NCBI GenBank assembly: GCA_948099385.1
Contig: CANUEZ040000168.1
Coordinates: forward strand, 9,272,001-9,336,000
Reading direction: 5' to 3'
Source of the DNA: Fasciola hepatica
Lineage: Eukaryota > Platyhelminthes > Trematoda > Plagiorchiida > Fasciolidae
DNA length: 64,000 bases
The position numbers were made by a program, and so were the translations under genes. Numbering within the stretch: the stretch's first letter is position 1; each line of letters starts with the position of its first letter. The notes beneath the pieces are model-generated. The model saw only the letters and a list, made by a program, of their open reading frames with translations, made no database searches and had not been told where the DNA came from. This document shows positions 20,960 to 33,100 of the stretch, one piece after another.

Positions 20960-21320
20960 CTACTCTTCTTGGCTGATGTTATTCGAAGAGTCGAGTGAGT
21001 TTTGTGAAGGGAAGAACGTTGGCCAACAAACAACCGGTGCATTGAGGTCATCTACTATGAGCTTGGGCCCACTAGAGAGGTCTGCTACAAAATTCAGAGC
21101 ATTATCATCAGTCAAGAACCCACGACCATTTGGGCCAGGCAAAGAGTAAACACAACCAATCAAAATCTCATGATGTTCAGTCAGAAACTGAGCCTCACTG
21201 AATCCTCTGTGCCGCACGGAACGGGAGGCACAAACTGAGGTGAACCAGGGTCCTCCCTTACATAGTTTGGAAAGTCCCTCATGCTGGTCCGATGATTCTC
21301 CCTGAAATCCATGCAACCCA
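20960..21320 (-). pseudogene. LINE X2 endonuclease fragment
   Basis: The 118-codon minus frame contains ILIGCVYSLPGPN, equivalent to 'LLIGCVYRPP', and about 30 residues later KLIVDDLNAPVV, equivalent to 'LIVGDFNAP' (G-D-F changed to D-D-L). Spacing and order match the apurinic-type endonuclease of CR1-like LINEs, which nicks the target DNA. The first half of the domain (ExW) and the SDH motif are not visible. It lies upstream of the X2 RT in the same orientation. Confidence 0.7.
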
Positions 21321-22759
21321 CCATGGCATTGTCTTCACTGGGTTAGTATCAGACAACTGTTTCAGTTAATAAAATGAAAACAGTCTCTTGTGGGGGCCAC
21401 GGAACATCATTTGAGCACCAGTTATCAAAAATAGAAGCTTATCTTCGAGTTCATTATTGTGCTGTGTTCCATAAATCAGAAATCAGAAGAAAGGCGCACT
21501 TTTATGGGTAAACGTGTATTCTGTGGCAGCTTGCTATGAGGGCCAGTACAAGCAAACCGGTGAAAACGCAAACAAATATACGTGGGTGAGTCAGTGATAT
21601 ACGTAATCCGAAGTGTAAGACAACCGTAAGGCCGGATTGTCGTGCAAGGTCGTGGAACACCTGATACAATCTGATTGGTCAGTGCTTTCCAGGACGAGGC
21701 ACGACAAAAGTCAAAGGTGTACATGTGTGCGAGATTGCAGACGAGCCTCCATGACTGCACGGGATGTGGGTCATGCGGGCTTGTGGGCACATGACTACGC
21801 AAGCCAAACACATTGGTGATCGTCTCTTAGTGGCACTGAAGTTGACGAAAGTCAATTAGGAGTTTGAGATGGGTTTGCGTCATATAAACGTGAAAATGAT
21901 AAGGTATCAGTCTGAGGGGTGTTATCCAAAATGCTCAGGGTATTTTATTTGGACGATTCGTGATTCAAGGTAATCGCAAAGGACGAAATTCCGGAGGGAG
22001 AAGAGATTGAGGGGTGAAAAAGTTACAACTGTTCCCGAAAAACTTTGTAAGACCTTCTTTCCAACCAACCACAACCAATCGGCTGTGCGTTTAGATGGCA
22101 CTTGAAAGGTGCACAAACTGGGTTAGTACTGATGAAAGGCGGATGAACCTGGGAGCGTTAGTAGATTTAAGAATGAACGGAGAAAGTAAGATTGCCGCTG
22201 TAGCCTGTGGAAGGCCTGGCACCCTTGAGGAAAGCAATTTTGAAGGGGAATGGCGTAGCACAGAGTGTAGAAAAATCTAGGAATTAGAGTATGTAAATGA
22301 AAAATGGGTGGGGGGGCTGAGATAGTGTGACAACTAATTGTTCGCTGGGCATTTGAATAAACGTGCCTAGAGAGTAAGGTTTTTGTACGACATCGGAAGG
22401 CACAAATGGAAGCGGTTGGATAAATTGATGGCAACACGCTCAATACTGATTGTGGTCAGAAGTGCATGAAGTGGTCGTCCCTGAATGGCATTCTTCGAAT
22501 TTAGTGAAGGATTCTGCACTCGGGAACCTTGGCTACCTGTGATGAATAACTGCGTTGTTGTTCCCACTGGCCACTTTATTGCCGGCATTATTACGAGTAG
22601 GCTATATTGTGTTCTATTGATGTTACTCTAGTGGTTAATGACCAGTTATTGGGAGCGTTAGAAGTAACCTCTACACAGTTCGCTGGCCCGATGGGTGGGC
22701 CCTGGGAGAGGGAACCTGTGGGAAAGGGAGATTCCTCAGCTCTCCGGCCCAGGGAGACG
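21321..22759. other. No gene recognised (within the span of LINE X2)
   Basis: Short minus-strand frames at 21476-21811, 21922-22116, 22123-22443 and 22367-22588 have no identifiable domain. By position between ORF1 and endonuclease on the minus strand, this is probably the decayed start of ORF2 plus small insertions. Confidence 0.3.
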
Positions 22760-23757
22760 TCAGTGGCTGTTCGATTTATCCTGAAATGGCTTCTTAGGGG
22801 GCATCTCTAGTGATGATGGTATGGATTCATCTAGGTCCACCAATACCAGTTGAGGGTTACGGGATGAAGATGATGCGGAAACAGAAGTTGATGATGAGGT
22901 TTGGGGCCAGAGGTATCGACTAACAGTTAGGCTCTGCTTCCAACCTAAAACCTTATTTTTGTGAAGATGTTCAGTCGGCTGTTTTTCTGATGGTGTCGAA
23001 CGAACCATCGGCCACACACGAGATCGTTGAGACGGACGTTGACTTGGAAGCCGAAAAGCACAATATTTACAAGGATGACGCGGAGAATGACTAGTGATGC
23101 CTAATTAGGCTAAGCGAAACTAATCGCCCGCGGAATAAGCCGAGGGGTAATGTAGTACGTAGGAGACTGGACTCAAGCGGGGTATTACACCACTGCTTCT
23201 AATTCTGGAGACAGATGAGGGCATTTGTGAATATGAATGAAGCAGTATCTCTGGAATGAGGTGAGATGATTTTGAGGATGAACAACCAGCGTCATCCAAG
23301 GGTGAGAATTAAAAACTGGTGGAAGAAGGAACAGGTCTAGAAGGGAGGATGAACAATCACCAAGAAGAATATCGTGTAAGGGAGGCAGAAAATATTGCAA
23401 CAGAACGATAGAAAATGTTTCCTGGGGCATAGGCCTGGGTAGTTTGATGGAATGAAAAAACGTATTATTTTTACGCTACTGCTGAGGCTTTTCTGGGTCT
23501 GTATTGGACACTATATTCGAGGCCCTGAACATCCAGTCTGCCCCCTGGGGTATTGGGAGGGATTTGATAACTAAGTTCCTCAGGCTGGTCATCTTAACCC
23601 TAAGAGTGCCGACAGTAGCCAGCAGTCCGCCTATCTCCGCAGCCCGTCGTTGGGCTTCAAACCGTATTGCTTCCTTTGGCGGTGCACTGTGAAGAACCTC
23701 CTTGTCTTGACGTGGGAATGAGACCCCACTCACAGGGCTAGAACTATCTTGGCTCAT
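22760..23757 (-). pseudogene. LINE X2 ORF1-like protein (broken)
   Basis: The minus frame 23757-23476 reads RFEAQRRAAEIGGLLATVG then KMTSLRNLVIKSLPIPQGA, a helical segment. It is the DNA-level counterpart of 17385-17110: both carry a shared stretch around CTCAGGCTGGTCATCTTA / ATCAGGCCGGTTATCTTA on the plus strand. Further on, 23017-22760 has a serine-rich stretch (SSSTSVSASSSS) and an acidic LVLVDLDESIPSS. Together with the downstream endonuclease and RT this fits a CR1-type ORF1. The middle third is out of frame. Confidence 0.5.
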
Positions 23758-24218
23758 GGAGCAAGTAGCCCAGTCTGGTGTTCGTGGTGGGTATACTCAT
23801 GATGGGGAATTTTACGTTAATCATAAAAGCGGTAAAGACAAAAATTCCTATCAAACGGGGAGTAGGGGCAAAGCTTTCTGAAAGTCTGGAAGCTCCAAGA
23901 TGACGGGGTCCAGTGAGGGAAACTCGTAACAAAGTTGAGAACGCGCCCGCGTTACTGCGGAAAGGAAGACAGCAGCAATGGGGGTGTTCCGACAGAGACA
24001 AAGGTAGGCAGAGCCGCCGGATACGTTGGAAGCAGATCTCTTTCGTAAGGATTACACGGGCGACAAGTGAAAATTCATAGGAAGAACGAAAACCTCATGA
24101 GCTGAACCCTATTGAGAGTGTGAACAGGTACTGATACTTACATCAGAGGAAGTTGGAATGGCCCACTGTGCTGATGCTTCTACACAACAGCACCTCGGGT
24201 GTAGCGCAGGTCGGTTCT

Positions 24219-24306
24219 TTTGTATCGAGCACTTCAAGATTTGGGCCTAATCCTTGCCCAGGGGCCATGCTAATCTTCTCCGTATCATTCCAACTTTGTT
24301 GTGTGT
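24219..24306 (-). pseudogene. U6 spliceosomal snRNA pseudogene
   Basis: The plus strand at 24250-24292 is the reverse complement of the U6 core with about 3 mismatches in 43. It covers the region that pairs with the 5' splice site and with U4. On the minus strand the AGC catalytic triad is intact (TTAGCATGG). The ACAGAGA box is ACGGAGA, a change expected to be harmful. The 3' part (24219-24250) is recognisable but altered (AAATCTTGAAG for AAATTCGTGAAG). The first 20 or so nucleotides, the 5' stem-loop, do not match, and no T-run follows the 3' end. These faults point to a retro-pseudogene rather than an expressed gene. Confidence 0.85.
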
Positions 24307-26892
24307 AACTCTAAAGTGATTATTTGCCCGTCCTTTGCCAGGTTTGGACTCCAGACCCGGACACAGTTTTACAAGTGAGGCCATACAAGAGCCTTGCACG
24401 GTAAGGGAGTTAATTTCCCGACGGAGTTGACAGGGCGCCCTGGAAACGGAGGTCGCTGTTTTTCACGTTGAGTCACGAGTTGGAAATTTGCCCCAACCGT
24501 CGCCTCCAAGTCCCGAGCCACACCTTCTGTCGATATTGTTTTTGTAATACCTTACGATTCCGGCGTCGTTTTTTCGTGAGGTAGACCTCGTCAATTAGCG
24601 GCGTACCTAGTGGATGCTCGGTGGAAAGTCTTATTTCTCAGCCCAAACTTGCACTCCACCTAGGCCACTCGGCACTGATTTATGGTCGACCGCTCTCACA
24701 ATTTTAGGTGTCTCTTCACAGTCCCTCTCAAACTCAGTTTGACCTTACTTGGCTCGTTTCCTAGCAGCCAAATACTGATGGGATGCAGCACTGTTCCCTC
24801 TCCCTGTACTTTTCCTGGGCAGCTTGCTTTCTGCTGTCCGCTTCCCCAATGCGATGTTGCCCCTGCTCTGTGGACTGTCTGAATCGGGGAGATCTCATCA
24901 GTTAACCTCGGGGCTGTATTCTTTAGTTTCTGCCGCTGCGCTTGGACCTTGCATTCTCGCGATCCCACATCCCAGGTAAGCAGTAAAGCCCACGCCAGGA
25001 GGTAATATTAATTTCTCTAGGAATTCCTTCTCATTTTTACCGGAACCGGTGTGCTTGCAACACTGTACCAGGAGCTTGGTTTCTCTTGCCTTGTGCAGCT
25101 TTCATTTTTATGTTCGTAATATCATTTGGGGTCCCTGTCATCACAAGGTCCAGTTTTTGTGCCGCCTGTTCTGCACAGCACCTAGTCTCTTGATGGATAT
25201 GTTTACCGAGATCTTCGTCGTAAAAAGGGGCCACTAGATCTTCCTCGAAGGACCTGATTCTCTACTGCGTTAGAGGCCCGCGTAGACTGTCCTTTAAAAT
25301 TCGTAGGTTGAGGCATTGTGGTACCACACAAGCTGTCTTTCTTACTCTGCCCATCAATGTTTTCTACCAGTCTTACTCTACTGCCGTCCCGTAATCTTTA
25401 CTGAGCTGCTTGAGAAAGATTTTATCATTACACACCGCGGTCTGGCCATTATCATTCTTATCTCTTCGATTCCCATGGACTGTTTTGTCTCCTAAATTTG
25501 CGATTTACACATCGTAGCCTGTAAAATTTTCGCAAAGAAGACTCTTGTGTACCCCGCCCATCCTTTGTACCGTGGCTCATTTGTATGGCGCTCACATCCC
25601 TCAACACTTTCCGAATTTAGACTTAACCCGCCCCGCTTAATTGTTTACTGTGACTCTACAGTGCCTTGTTTAGGAAGTGTCCCGATTTGCAAAATAAAAG
25701 CCACTAAGGAACTTTGCACTAACCTCGGCGGGTGACCCAGCTTCAGTTCTGAAGTGCCTATTTGTTTACGCATTTCAGTTTCAATAATCAGCTTTCCTTC
25801 TATCCGACTGAGATGAGAGTTTTGGTAACTTGCCTAAGTCTTCAAAACAGTAAACGTCTATGCAGTACACGCGAGCTGTCCCCGCTTACAAGTTAACCTC
25901 CGTGACTTTCAAACCTTCCATGATCAGAAGCTTTTTCTTGCCCCCTGTGATGGTTCTCAGGAACAAAAGTAGTCCTTTGTCCTCATCACGTTCCGACGAC
26001 GGTCCACTGTGTCAGCAAGACACAGCTAAATTATGCCCCGTAAAGGTGCCACAACTATGGCTGCCTGCACTCTACGTGCAGCTAGCCACCCTCTTTCTGC
26101 TCGGATGTGATGGCCCGCCAGTAGTCGCGTAACTTCCCGGACTGTTGCGTCCTTTCTGTTCACTTTGACCACTGTGAGGCTTGCTGTGGTGGGTTGATTC
26201 ACCTCATCTGTCCGGCGGCAACCCTTTTTCCGTGACTGCCATGAAGCCCATCATGTGCATGTGCGCCCATAGCTCATCCCATTTATTTCCCGCGCCAGCT
26301 GCTTTCCTACGAGTAGCTTGCATGACAGCCATCCCCCTACCGGCCCCACTCCCGAGGAGAGCACTGTACTACATAGCTTCTATTCTCGAGCATCTTTTCC
26401 GGTTTTTGACAGGAATGTTACTTTATCAAATCTGGCTCTGTCAGGTCAAGCCACAAGTGTTGCGGCTTTGGCACAGTCAATGGATTCTCGCATCAGCGGG
26501 TTCCAGGTAAATCCCGTTGCGCTGCGACAGTGAGCATTCCAGTACCGTTAATGCGAACTGGCAATTGGTTCACCTGTGGCTATTGGGCAGAAAAATTATC
26601 TGGCTTGCGGTCAATAGAAGTGACAGTCTCGCGTTTGCGGACAGCGTCATAACCCCCAGGTGTATCTACCAGCAGATGACCTCAATAACGTCAGACAGCT
26701 AGAGTAACGGGCAAGGTGGCAGTGATAACAAAAAGTAGTGGAAGGGAGGTGGAGTAGGAGAACAAGTAGAAAAACAAAGGCATTTTACTAGGGATTAGAA
26801 TCCGGTCGGCAAGAGACGGGTAGTGACTGGAAATAAGTGGAGACCTACCAGTGAAATCTAAACCGAAAGTAACGCTCTTATTGGGGGTGGTG
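24307..26892. other. No gene recognised
   Basis: The plus strand is pyrimidine-rich to about 26690 and then purine-rich. Short frames on both strands (for example 24696-24968 minus, 26181-26510 plus) lack recognisable domains. It probably includes the 3' UTR of LINE B, whose RT ends at 26893, but no 3' tail signature was found. Confidence 0.3.
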
Positions 26893-28110
26893 TTAGGAGC
26901 AGTCTGTAAAGATTTCTAAACAACAAGGGCCTAAGCTAGCCTTGAAAACGGCTACAGTTTTGGCGGCGTCTTCGTTCCCTAGGATTCGGTTCCACGGATT
27001 CACCGCATGGCATGCAAATGACTGTACCATTGAAATACGATACGCTCGTGGTTTGGCCAGCTTCTTCTCATGCCACCTGAAAGCCGTGCTGCGGTTAAGT
27101 GTCAGAAGGGGAAGCTTGGCCGCCATGGTACCTTGAACGTCTTGAATGCCTCAATGAGGCCTTTTCTCTTGCCTCTCCACTCCAGCAAGAACAGGTTCGG
27201 CTGTTCGAACTAGGCACAAGGTTGAACACAATTTTCCAAGTATAGCCGAACTATCGCCCCAAAGATAGGCAACAGCACCGCAGACTCCCTGGAGCTTATG
27301 CTCCTGGCTAATTGATACAGTGCAAGAAATGCTGTTGCTGCGGTAGGAATGCATTTTAGCCCGGGCTCTAAGGATACGTTTGAGGTTACTCTCGGGTCCA
27401 CTATCTGCTCCACCCTCTGGATTTTGTGGCTGTCCTGCTTTCTCACAGCCCCCCTTCTTGTGTGGCTGCTGGTAACAGGTATTTGCACTTCTCAGCAATT
27501 AGAGGTATGCCCTACTTTTTCGTGTACTTGTGGATGGGTAGTGGATCTCCCTATACGTTCGAGTCCCAGGGATTCCCCACAAGTTTCTAGTTATCGGTGA
27601 ACAGAAGGCTGGGCCAATAATTTCCTGGGCTAAGCCGTTTATGTGGACAAGGAAAGGTAATAGTCCTAAAACTCATCCCCTGCGGTGCCTCGCAGCAGAC
27701 CATGATCAGTCTAGATGTACCATCAACCACCCGAACGTAGGAAGATCTAACGCACAGGCAGGCCCCTACCCACTCCATCGTTGTGCCCAGGTACTCTGAC
27801 ATGAGTGCCAAAAATCGGTGGTTTACACAGTCGAAGACCTTCTGAAAGTCCAAATAGGATGCTCCGACCAGCTGACATTTTTCCAGAGGTGTTGAAACCA
27901 GGAAGAAGAGCTGGTTTGACAAGCATGGTTGATTCTCCATGGAGCTATGCTGCCTGATCGGCCACAGGCTATCTTGGGCCGAGTCAATCATACCCTTGTT
28001 TTTAAGGATCATTTTAAAGACCTTAAGGATAATCGGTGATAGACTTGCTGGTGCGTAATTTTCCGCATCTTTCGCCAACCCTCCACTATGAGTGGAAGCA
28101 ACCTCGGCAA
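26893..28110 (-). pseudogene. LINE B reverse transcriptase and C-terminal domain (broken)
   Basis: The minus frame 28078-27587 reads ENYAPASLSPIILKVFKMI ('NYRPISLT'), SYLDFQKVFDCVNHRFLAL (motif A with its Asp), EAPQGMSFRTITF (the PQGS box, altered), and ends LLFTDN where LLFADD is expected, so the second catalytic Asp is Asn. At 27488-27151, VRLYLENCVQPC corresponds to the thumb 'VRPHLEYCVQ'. At 27126-26893, FACHAVNPWNRILGNEDAAKT corresponds to the C-terminal 'F-x-x-R-V-x-x-W-N-x-L-P' motif. Order and orientation show one CR1-type LINE. Frameshifts separate the three parts. Confidence 0.8.
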
Positions 28111-28285
28111 TCTTTCAACCTGAAGTAGGCGGGCCTTTCCAAGAGCATGCTAAACAACCGGATAGGGGTTAATCTACAGTTTATTTTAGGGCATAATGAT
28201 GGCAAGGTGCGGGCCATCTTACTCCGCAGCCTTGCCGGAGCCCAGCATTCTGAAAGCCTCCACAACCTGATTTGGATATCTCAAA

Positions 28286-29660
28286 TTAATCACTCATTTG
28301 TGAAGTTGCCTGACTTATGTTTGGAATGATGTAGTCCCCTTGGTCCATCTGATGCTCCCGCTCGAAATGACGTTTCATCACTTTCGCCCTGCAGTCACAT
28401 ATTGTGACGTTTTGCTCGTCATCCTCAACTACGTACCCCACTGTAAGTCTCAAGACTGACTTGGGTTGGACTTGGTCGCAATACGCCTTTGGACAGGACC
28501 TGGCCTCAGCCACTGGTGCCATTTCATACCTGAATTGACAGTTTTTCTGTATCCTTGAGGCCATGTTGGAGGCTTTCTTAGGCTGCAGCAGCTTCCTCTG
28601 GCCACCAGCTTGCTTAAACAACTCCAAGCCATCGTTTTTGTGTACACCCTCCTGGCGCTCCCACCACAGCGGCTTACTCTGAGTGTTAACGGAGAGCAAA
28701 GGAGCAAAAGACACGGTAGGGCTGTAAACTGTTCCTGAAAAACTTTCACCCTCTCTCACTGTATTGTACCTGTGTTCCTATCCCAATCCAAGGGTCGCTT
28801 TGACCACGGCTTGAATATCAATATTACGAAAGTTTCCCCTTCTCACCCTCGGGACAGCAGTTGTCTTAGTCCCCACTGTGAAGCTAAACGTGCTATAGTT
28901 GCTCTTACTTAATTCAGCGGTCATAATCAATCTATGTTACATGAGTATTTATTCACGAAAGTTTCGAGTAACCTGGGGCTTTCCCCCCCTGTCTCTGTCC
29001 TGTCGGCTTTTGAGGTTTCTGTATCAGAGCTCGGTCGGAAATAAAGCTCAATAGTTGGGCCGCGACTTGTCTCCCCAGGGCTCGCGGAGCATCCACATCT
29101 ATTTCGGGATAGTTTGGACCCCCAGTTATTACAAACCTTCCAGCCCTGGAGGTTCGATCGTGCAAATATTCTCGGAGCATGGCCTCCTCAGAGTTTTATG
29201 CCTACGGGATTCTGTAGACGCTGATGAGACTCAGACAATCAGCTCCTAGATTAGTTCTGCACGACACCCCTTGAACAATGTCTGCTGAGATGGTTTCGCC
29301 CGCTAGCAGCTCGATTTTCTTGGTAGTGAACAGCATCACACCTTATTCCTATAGTCCGTCCGTCACTTTCACCTGATGGTAGCAGAAGCCCCGAAGCTCC
29401 ACCAGGGTCAATTCATCCGGAGTTTATAGCCAGGTTTCCTTACCAGCAGTACAATCGACGTTTTCCGTCTCGACTACCGGCTTCTTCCACTCATTCCCAA
29501 TGATAATTGTTTTGGTGCTTAGTGCTACTGTTGTCTCTAGTTTCCGTGGCTTGTATATGGTGCAATGAAAAGTCACTACCGAGTGTCCGGCCCGATTTTT
29601 GCCCCGCAGAGGAAAGAACATGCGATGAATTATTTGTGGGCCTATCCATTGGTGAGACAA
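28286..29660 (-). pseudogene. LINE B endonuclease and linker (broken)
   Basis: The minus strand from 29660 down gives ETWL (end of 29660-29424, the catalytic Glu motif), GVMLFTTKKIELLAGE, CLSLISVYRIP ('VYRPP'), then in 29180-28953 FVITGGPNYPEIDVDAPRAL ('LIxGDFNYPEIDW', with GDF changed to GGP), AAQLLSFISDRALIQKPQKPT and a frame break. The 157-codon frame 28759-28286 is Lys/Arg-rich, as is the segment that joins endonuclease and RT in this family. The endonuclease would cut target DNA; the altered GDF box argues it is dead. The RT follows at 28110. Confidence 0.7.
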
Positions 29661-29663
29661 GAG

Positions 29664-30110
29664 TTACGGCCCCGGGGCTTCTAACTGTGTTTCCTTCGGT
29701 ACTAGCTTACGCACCTTAACCTTCAGTTTCCTCCGGATTTCGTTGGCATCTACTGTTGTGATGTCACTAGCCCCATCTAAGGCCTCGCAGTTGATTTTGG
29801 GTTCAACCACCGCCTCTTCCTCATTCCCGAGGCTTATTTGTCCAGGTGCCGCCAAGTATTTATCTTTCATTTATGGGAAATGTAATTCTACCCGAATCTG
29901 CCTTGGTTTACCTAGCCCAAAGGCCGGTTCCTTCCATTTTCCGTCCACAGACTAACTTAAGCACCTCTGACCCTGGTAACCCAGCTATCCTCAGTAGGTT
30001 ACAACTTATTCTCCCCACTTCCCTGTCGCGGGTTTTAGCCATCCTACGTGAGGGTTTGTGAGTGCCCCCGGGAAACCAATTTCCGGTGACTTACCAGTGC
30101 CACATCCAAA
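29664..30110 (-). pseudogene. LINE B ORF1-like fragment
   Basis: Translating the minus strand here gives ISCNLLRIAGLPGSEVLKL, resembling the 'NLLIxGLPE' start of the RNA-recognition part of LINE ORF1 proteins. The frame 29870-29664 has a charged stretch (NEIRRKLKVKVRKLVPKE). Its position just upstream of the B endonuclease supports ORF1. The evidence is short and a chance match is possible. Confidence 0.35.
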
Positions 30111-33100
30111 GCAGCGGTTGGTCTAGATAGAGGCCCGGTAAGGGCCGTCATAATAAAGGTTTCCATTTCCTGCCGATCCACTAGGAAGTAAACTTTCCCC
30201 AGCGGGTCCATGTCCCGTGCCACCGAGGGATAACTCCGGGTTTTCTGCTTTTTCAGAGCCCTTGGTTTTCTCTATGTGAACGCGCGCTTCCTGTTGGATG
30301 AGATTTCGGTTATCTGAGAGTTTGTTTTTTGGCTGTGCACTATCCCGGCCTTGGATAATTTTTTTCTACCTTCACACAGCTGAAATATGCCCACCTGGAC
30401 CTTTGTGGTCATTATACAGACTAAAATCTCTATCCCAAAGGATACTACATTTTTGTTAAAATCATTTGCATCAAATGTGGCTCATCATACCTGCATCCAC
30501 TGATTCTGCACAAGGCCAAATTCCTCACCGGTCCAGCTTTTGATAGAGGGTAGGTAGCGCCATAAATCTGTGCTTAAGCAGGAGCTTAATTCAAATTCCG
30601 TCAGAGATTTTATGGAGGGAGGGGAGCACTACGTTGGCAAGTGTAGGCACCGGTAGGTTAGAATACACAAGAGTAGGACACGGTATCGACTGGCGAAAAT
30701 CATTCGGTCCCCGAAAGTCGCCAAAAGCCCTGAGCTCACCATTCCCCTTGGATAGTTGTGCTCGTGTATACAAGTGTTACCCCAGCAGCATTTTGGTTCA
30801 TTTTGTCGTGTTTCCGTTTTGCACGCCGGTGTCTTTCTGTTTGCAAATTATTCTGATTCCCACTTCCCTTGCACTTTTCTTGCCTTTTTTAAATCTCTAA
30901 GGCTGGCCCACTTCCTCCTGCGATAAATGATTTCGTTTGCATCTTCTCTTTTTTGGTTTCATGTCCTTCCTACCTACTGTATAAAAGTGCTCCCAGCGGT
31001 TCCCGAAGCACCTCACTTCATGATGCACCGCAGTTTACCTAGCAATAGCCTCGGCCATAAATTGCTAATGATAGGGATATTGATATGTCATTTGAACGTG
31101 GTCGACACTCATGGGCAAAAGAATCGTCATAGGATACCTCATTACTCAGCTGGATGAGATACTCACAAGTTTTGAAGGTAAGAAAAGCACACTTCATTGT
31201 CAGTAAAAAGAGGCTGAGCTGTGTTTGAATAGAGCAAACTGGCACTGGTTTAGGTGGCATAAAAGGCCAGTTTTGGTTTCAGGTCCGAGAGGTTGTGGAG
31301 GATTGGTCAAACGTGCCACCGCTGATAAAAGCTTAATCAGGGGATGCAGAAGATGCAGTATACGCAAGAATGATGCGAAGAATGGTTTACAGAGGCTTAG
31401 TTGGGTTCGCTGAACAGGAGAAATTTGCTTTTTGTGCAAAGGAGTCGACAGACTTCTTCTATTGCCGGTGCTTTAAAAACCGTTGACTCACTTCGTCAGT
31501 TCACCCTAGAGTTTTTCCTAGTGGCGCAGTCAAGACAATGGTACTTCTCTTCCTGCTCATTGTGGAAGTTTACTTCAATGACTGGGGTGATCTTCTGGCT
31601 GCACGGCCGCCATAACTTGGATGTCTTCCCTATTCCACTTTCTCCTACCAAGAACCTATCGCGGTGTCCCTGACTTGCAAGTGTTACGAGAGAAGGTCAG
31701 GGGTAAGTCGTACCCACTCTCTGCCAGATCCCTGCCCGGAGGGCTCATTTGAAGGCCCATATACGGGAAGTTTATCGTTCCCAGCAAGTTCGTTGTGTTA
31801 TCTCTCTGCGCCCCCTTTTATCTGTTCTATATGATTACCGCTCCAGCATCAAGCTGATAAAGGTTTTCTTATCTCTACGCGATGATATGTCGCTACTTTC
31901 TATCAGTTGTTTTAGTTTAGTTGTTAAATATTGATTTATGCCTTCCTTTGCCTCCATTCTGGCCTTTAGTAGTGGAATTTTATCCGAAGAACCCCGCAAT
32001 TTTTCGCCATAGGTCTTAAGTTAGCCGGAACTTTCAGACGGAGTCATTGTCGCTGATTTCCTTGGGTTCCGTATGTATTGCCTCTGGAGATCCGCCCTCT
32101 GAGTTGGATGCTTTGTCCCGCCCATATGGGCTTCCCCGCTCTTTTTACCTGCATCCTGATTCAGACTCAATACTGCATGACCGACGGCCCGGTTCTCAGC
32201 AGTACTATTTTTCAGCTTAACTGCCGTCTTTGCCCGCCAAACACTGGCTTTGACCCTGATCTAGCAACTAGAGCAGACCTATGTGGGTTTTTGTATCCGC
32301 ACTACCTAGCTGACAGCTTTTATCAGCTTGCAGCATTCAGATGGGCACCATGCTTTACAGACATCGCACGGTAAGCCCTCCATATCTACTCTACCTTTAC
32401 ATATTTTCCTACAGCACAACGACTCACACGCGGGTGACCTCCTGGCCGCAGCTGCCACTGGCTAAGCAACCATAACGTCGTAATATACTGAACAGGATAG
32501 TTTCAAGTACTAGCCCTCAAGCCCAGGACGTCGTACTATGGCTGGGTTTAAATATTGGAAACCTGAGGGGTTTTACCGCGAGCGATGGCTGCAGAGTAGC
32601 TCACCTTTATGGAGTCCGTCTTGGCATATACAGTGCCGTCCGTCATTTGTCTTGAGCAAGTCACCACCTCGTCGTTTTGCATCTGTATTATTTACATGGA
32701 TGGTCGAGCTGCCGCAGTTGCAAATTCCTTTTTGCCTTAGCGTTTTACGGAATTATTGGGAATGGTTCCAGTGATCTTTTGTTGGATTCCGCAAACTTTT
32801 CGACTCCCTTTTCGAGGTGCCTCTCCCCTTATCACTCGCTGTTATCCTGGAGGAGCCTTTTTTTGTTCCTGAATCGGAGTGCAGCGCAGTCAAGCGCAGT
32901 TCAGCTATCCAGGACGGGCAGCGGCTGCCGTAACCCTGGTATCGGCTGGGGCCGGTCCAGGTCAGGCCAAGTTCCACGAGACTGACAATGGCCGAGGGCG
33001 ACGGAGCTCTCAGAGTTCTTTCCATAGTGTGCACCGTGATCAACTTCTACAGCGGCAAATTTGGTAATTCTTTCTGGTTTTTGTACAAAGTGGTTTGTGT

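Noticed and set aside
24180..24220. GGGTGTAGCGCAGGTCGGTT as a tRNA D-arm beside U6
   Set aside because: There is no T-arm at the right distance; the following sequence is the U6 3' part.
27480..27590. tRNA-like B-box (GTTCGAGTCCC near 27556)
   Set aside because: No matching A box or acceptor stem could be folded around it.
30591..30773. Minus frame with GELRAFGDFRGPND recalling Gypsy RT 'RPCGDYRxLN'
   Set aside because: Only one loose motif; no YxDD, RNase H or integrase nearby.
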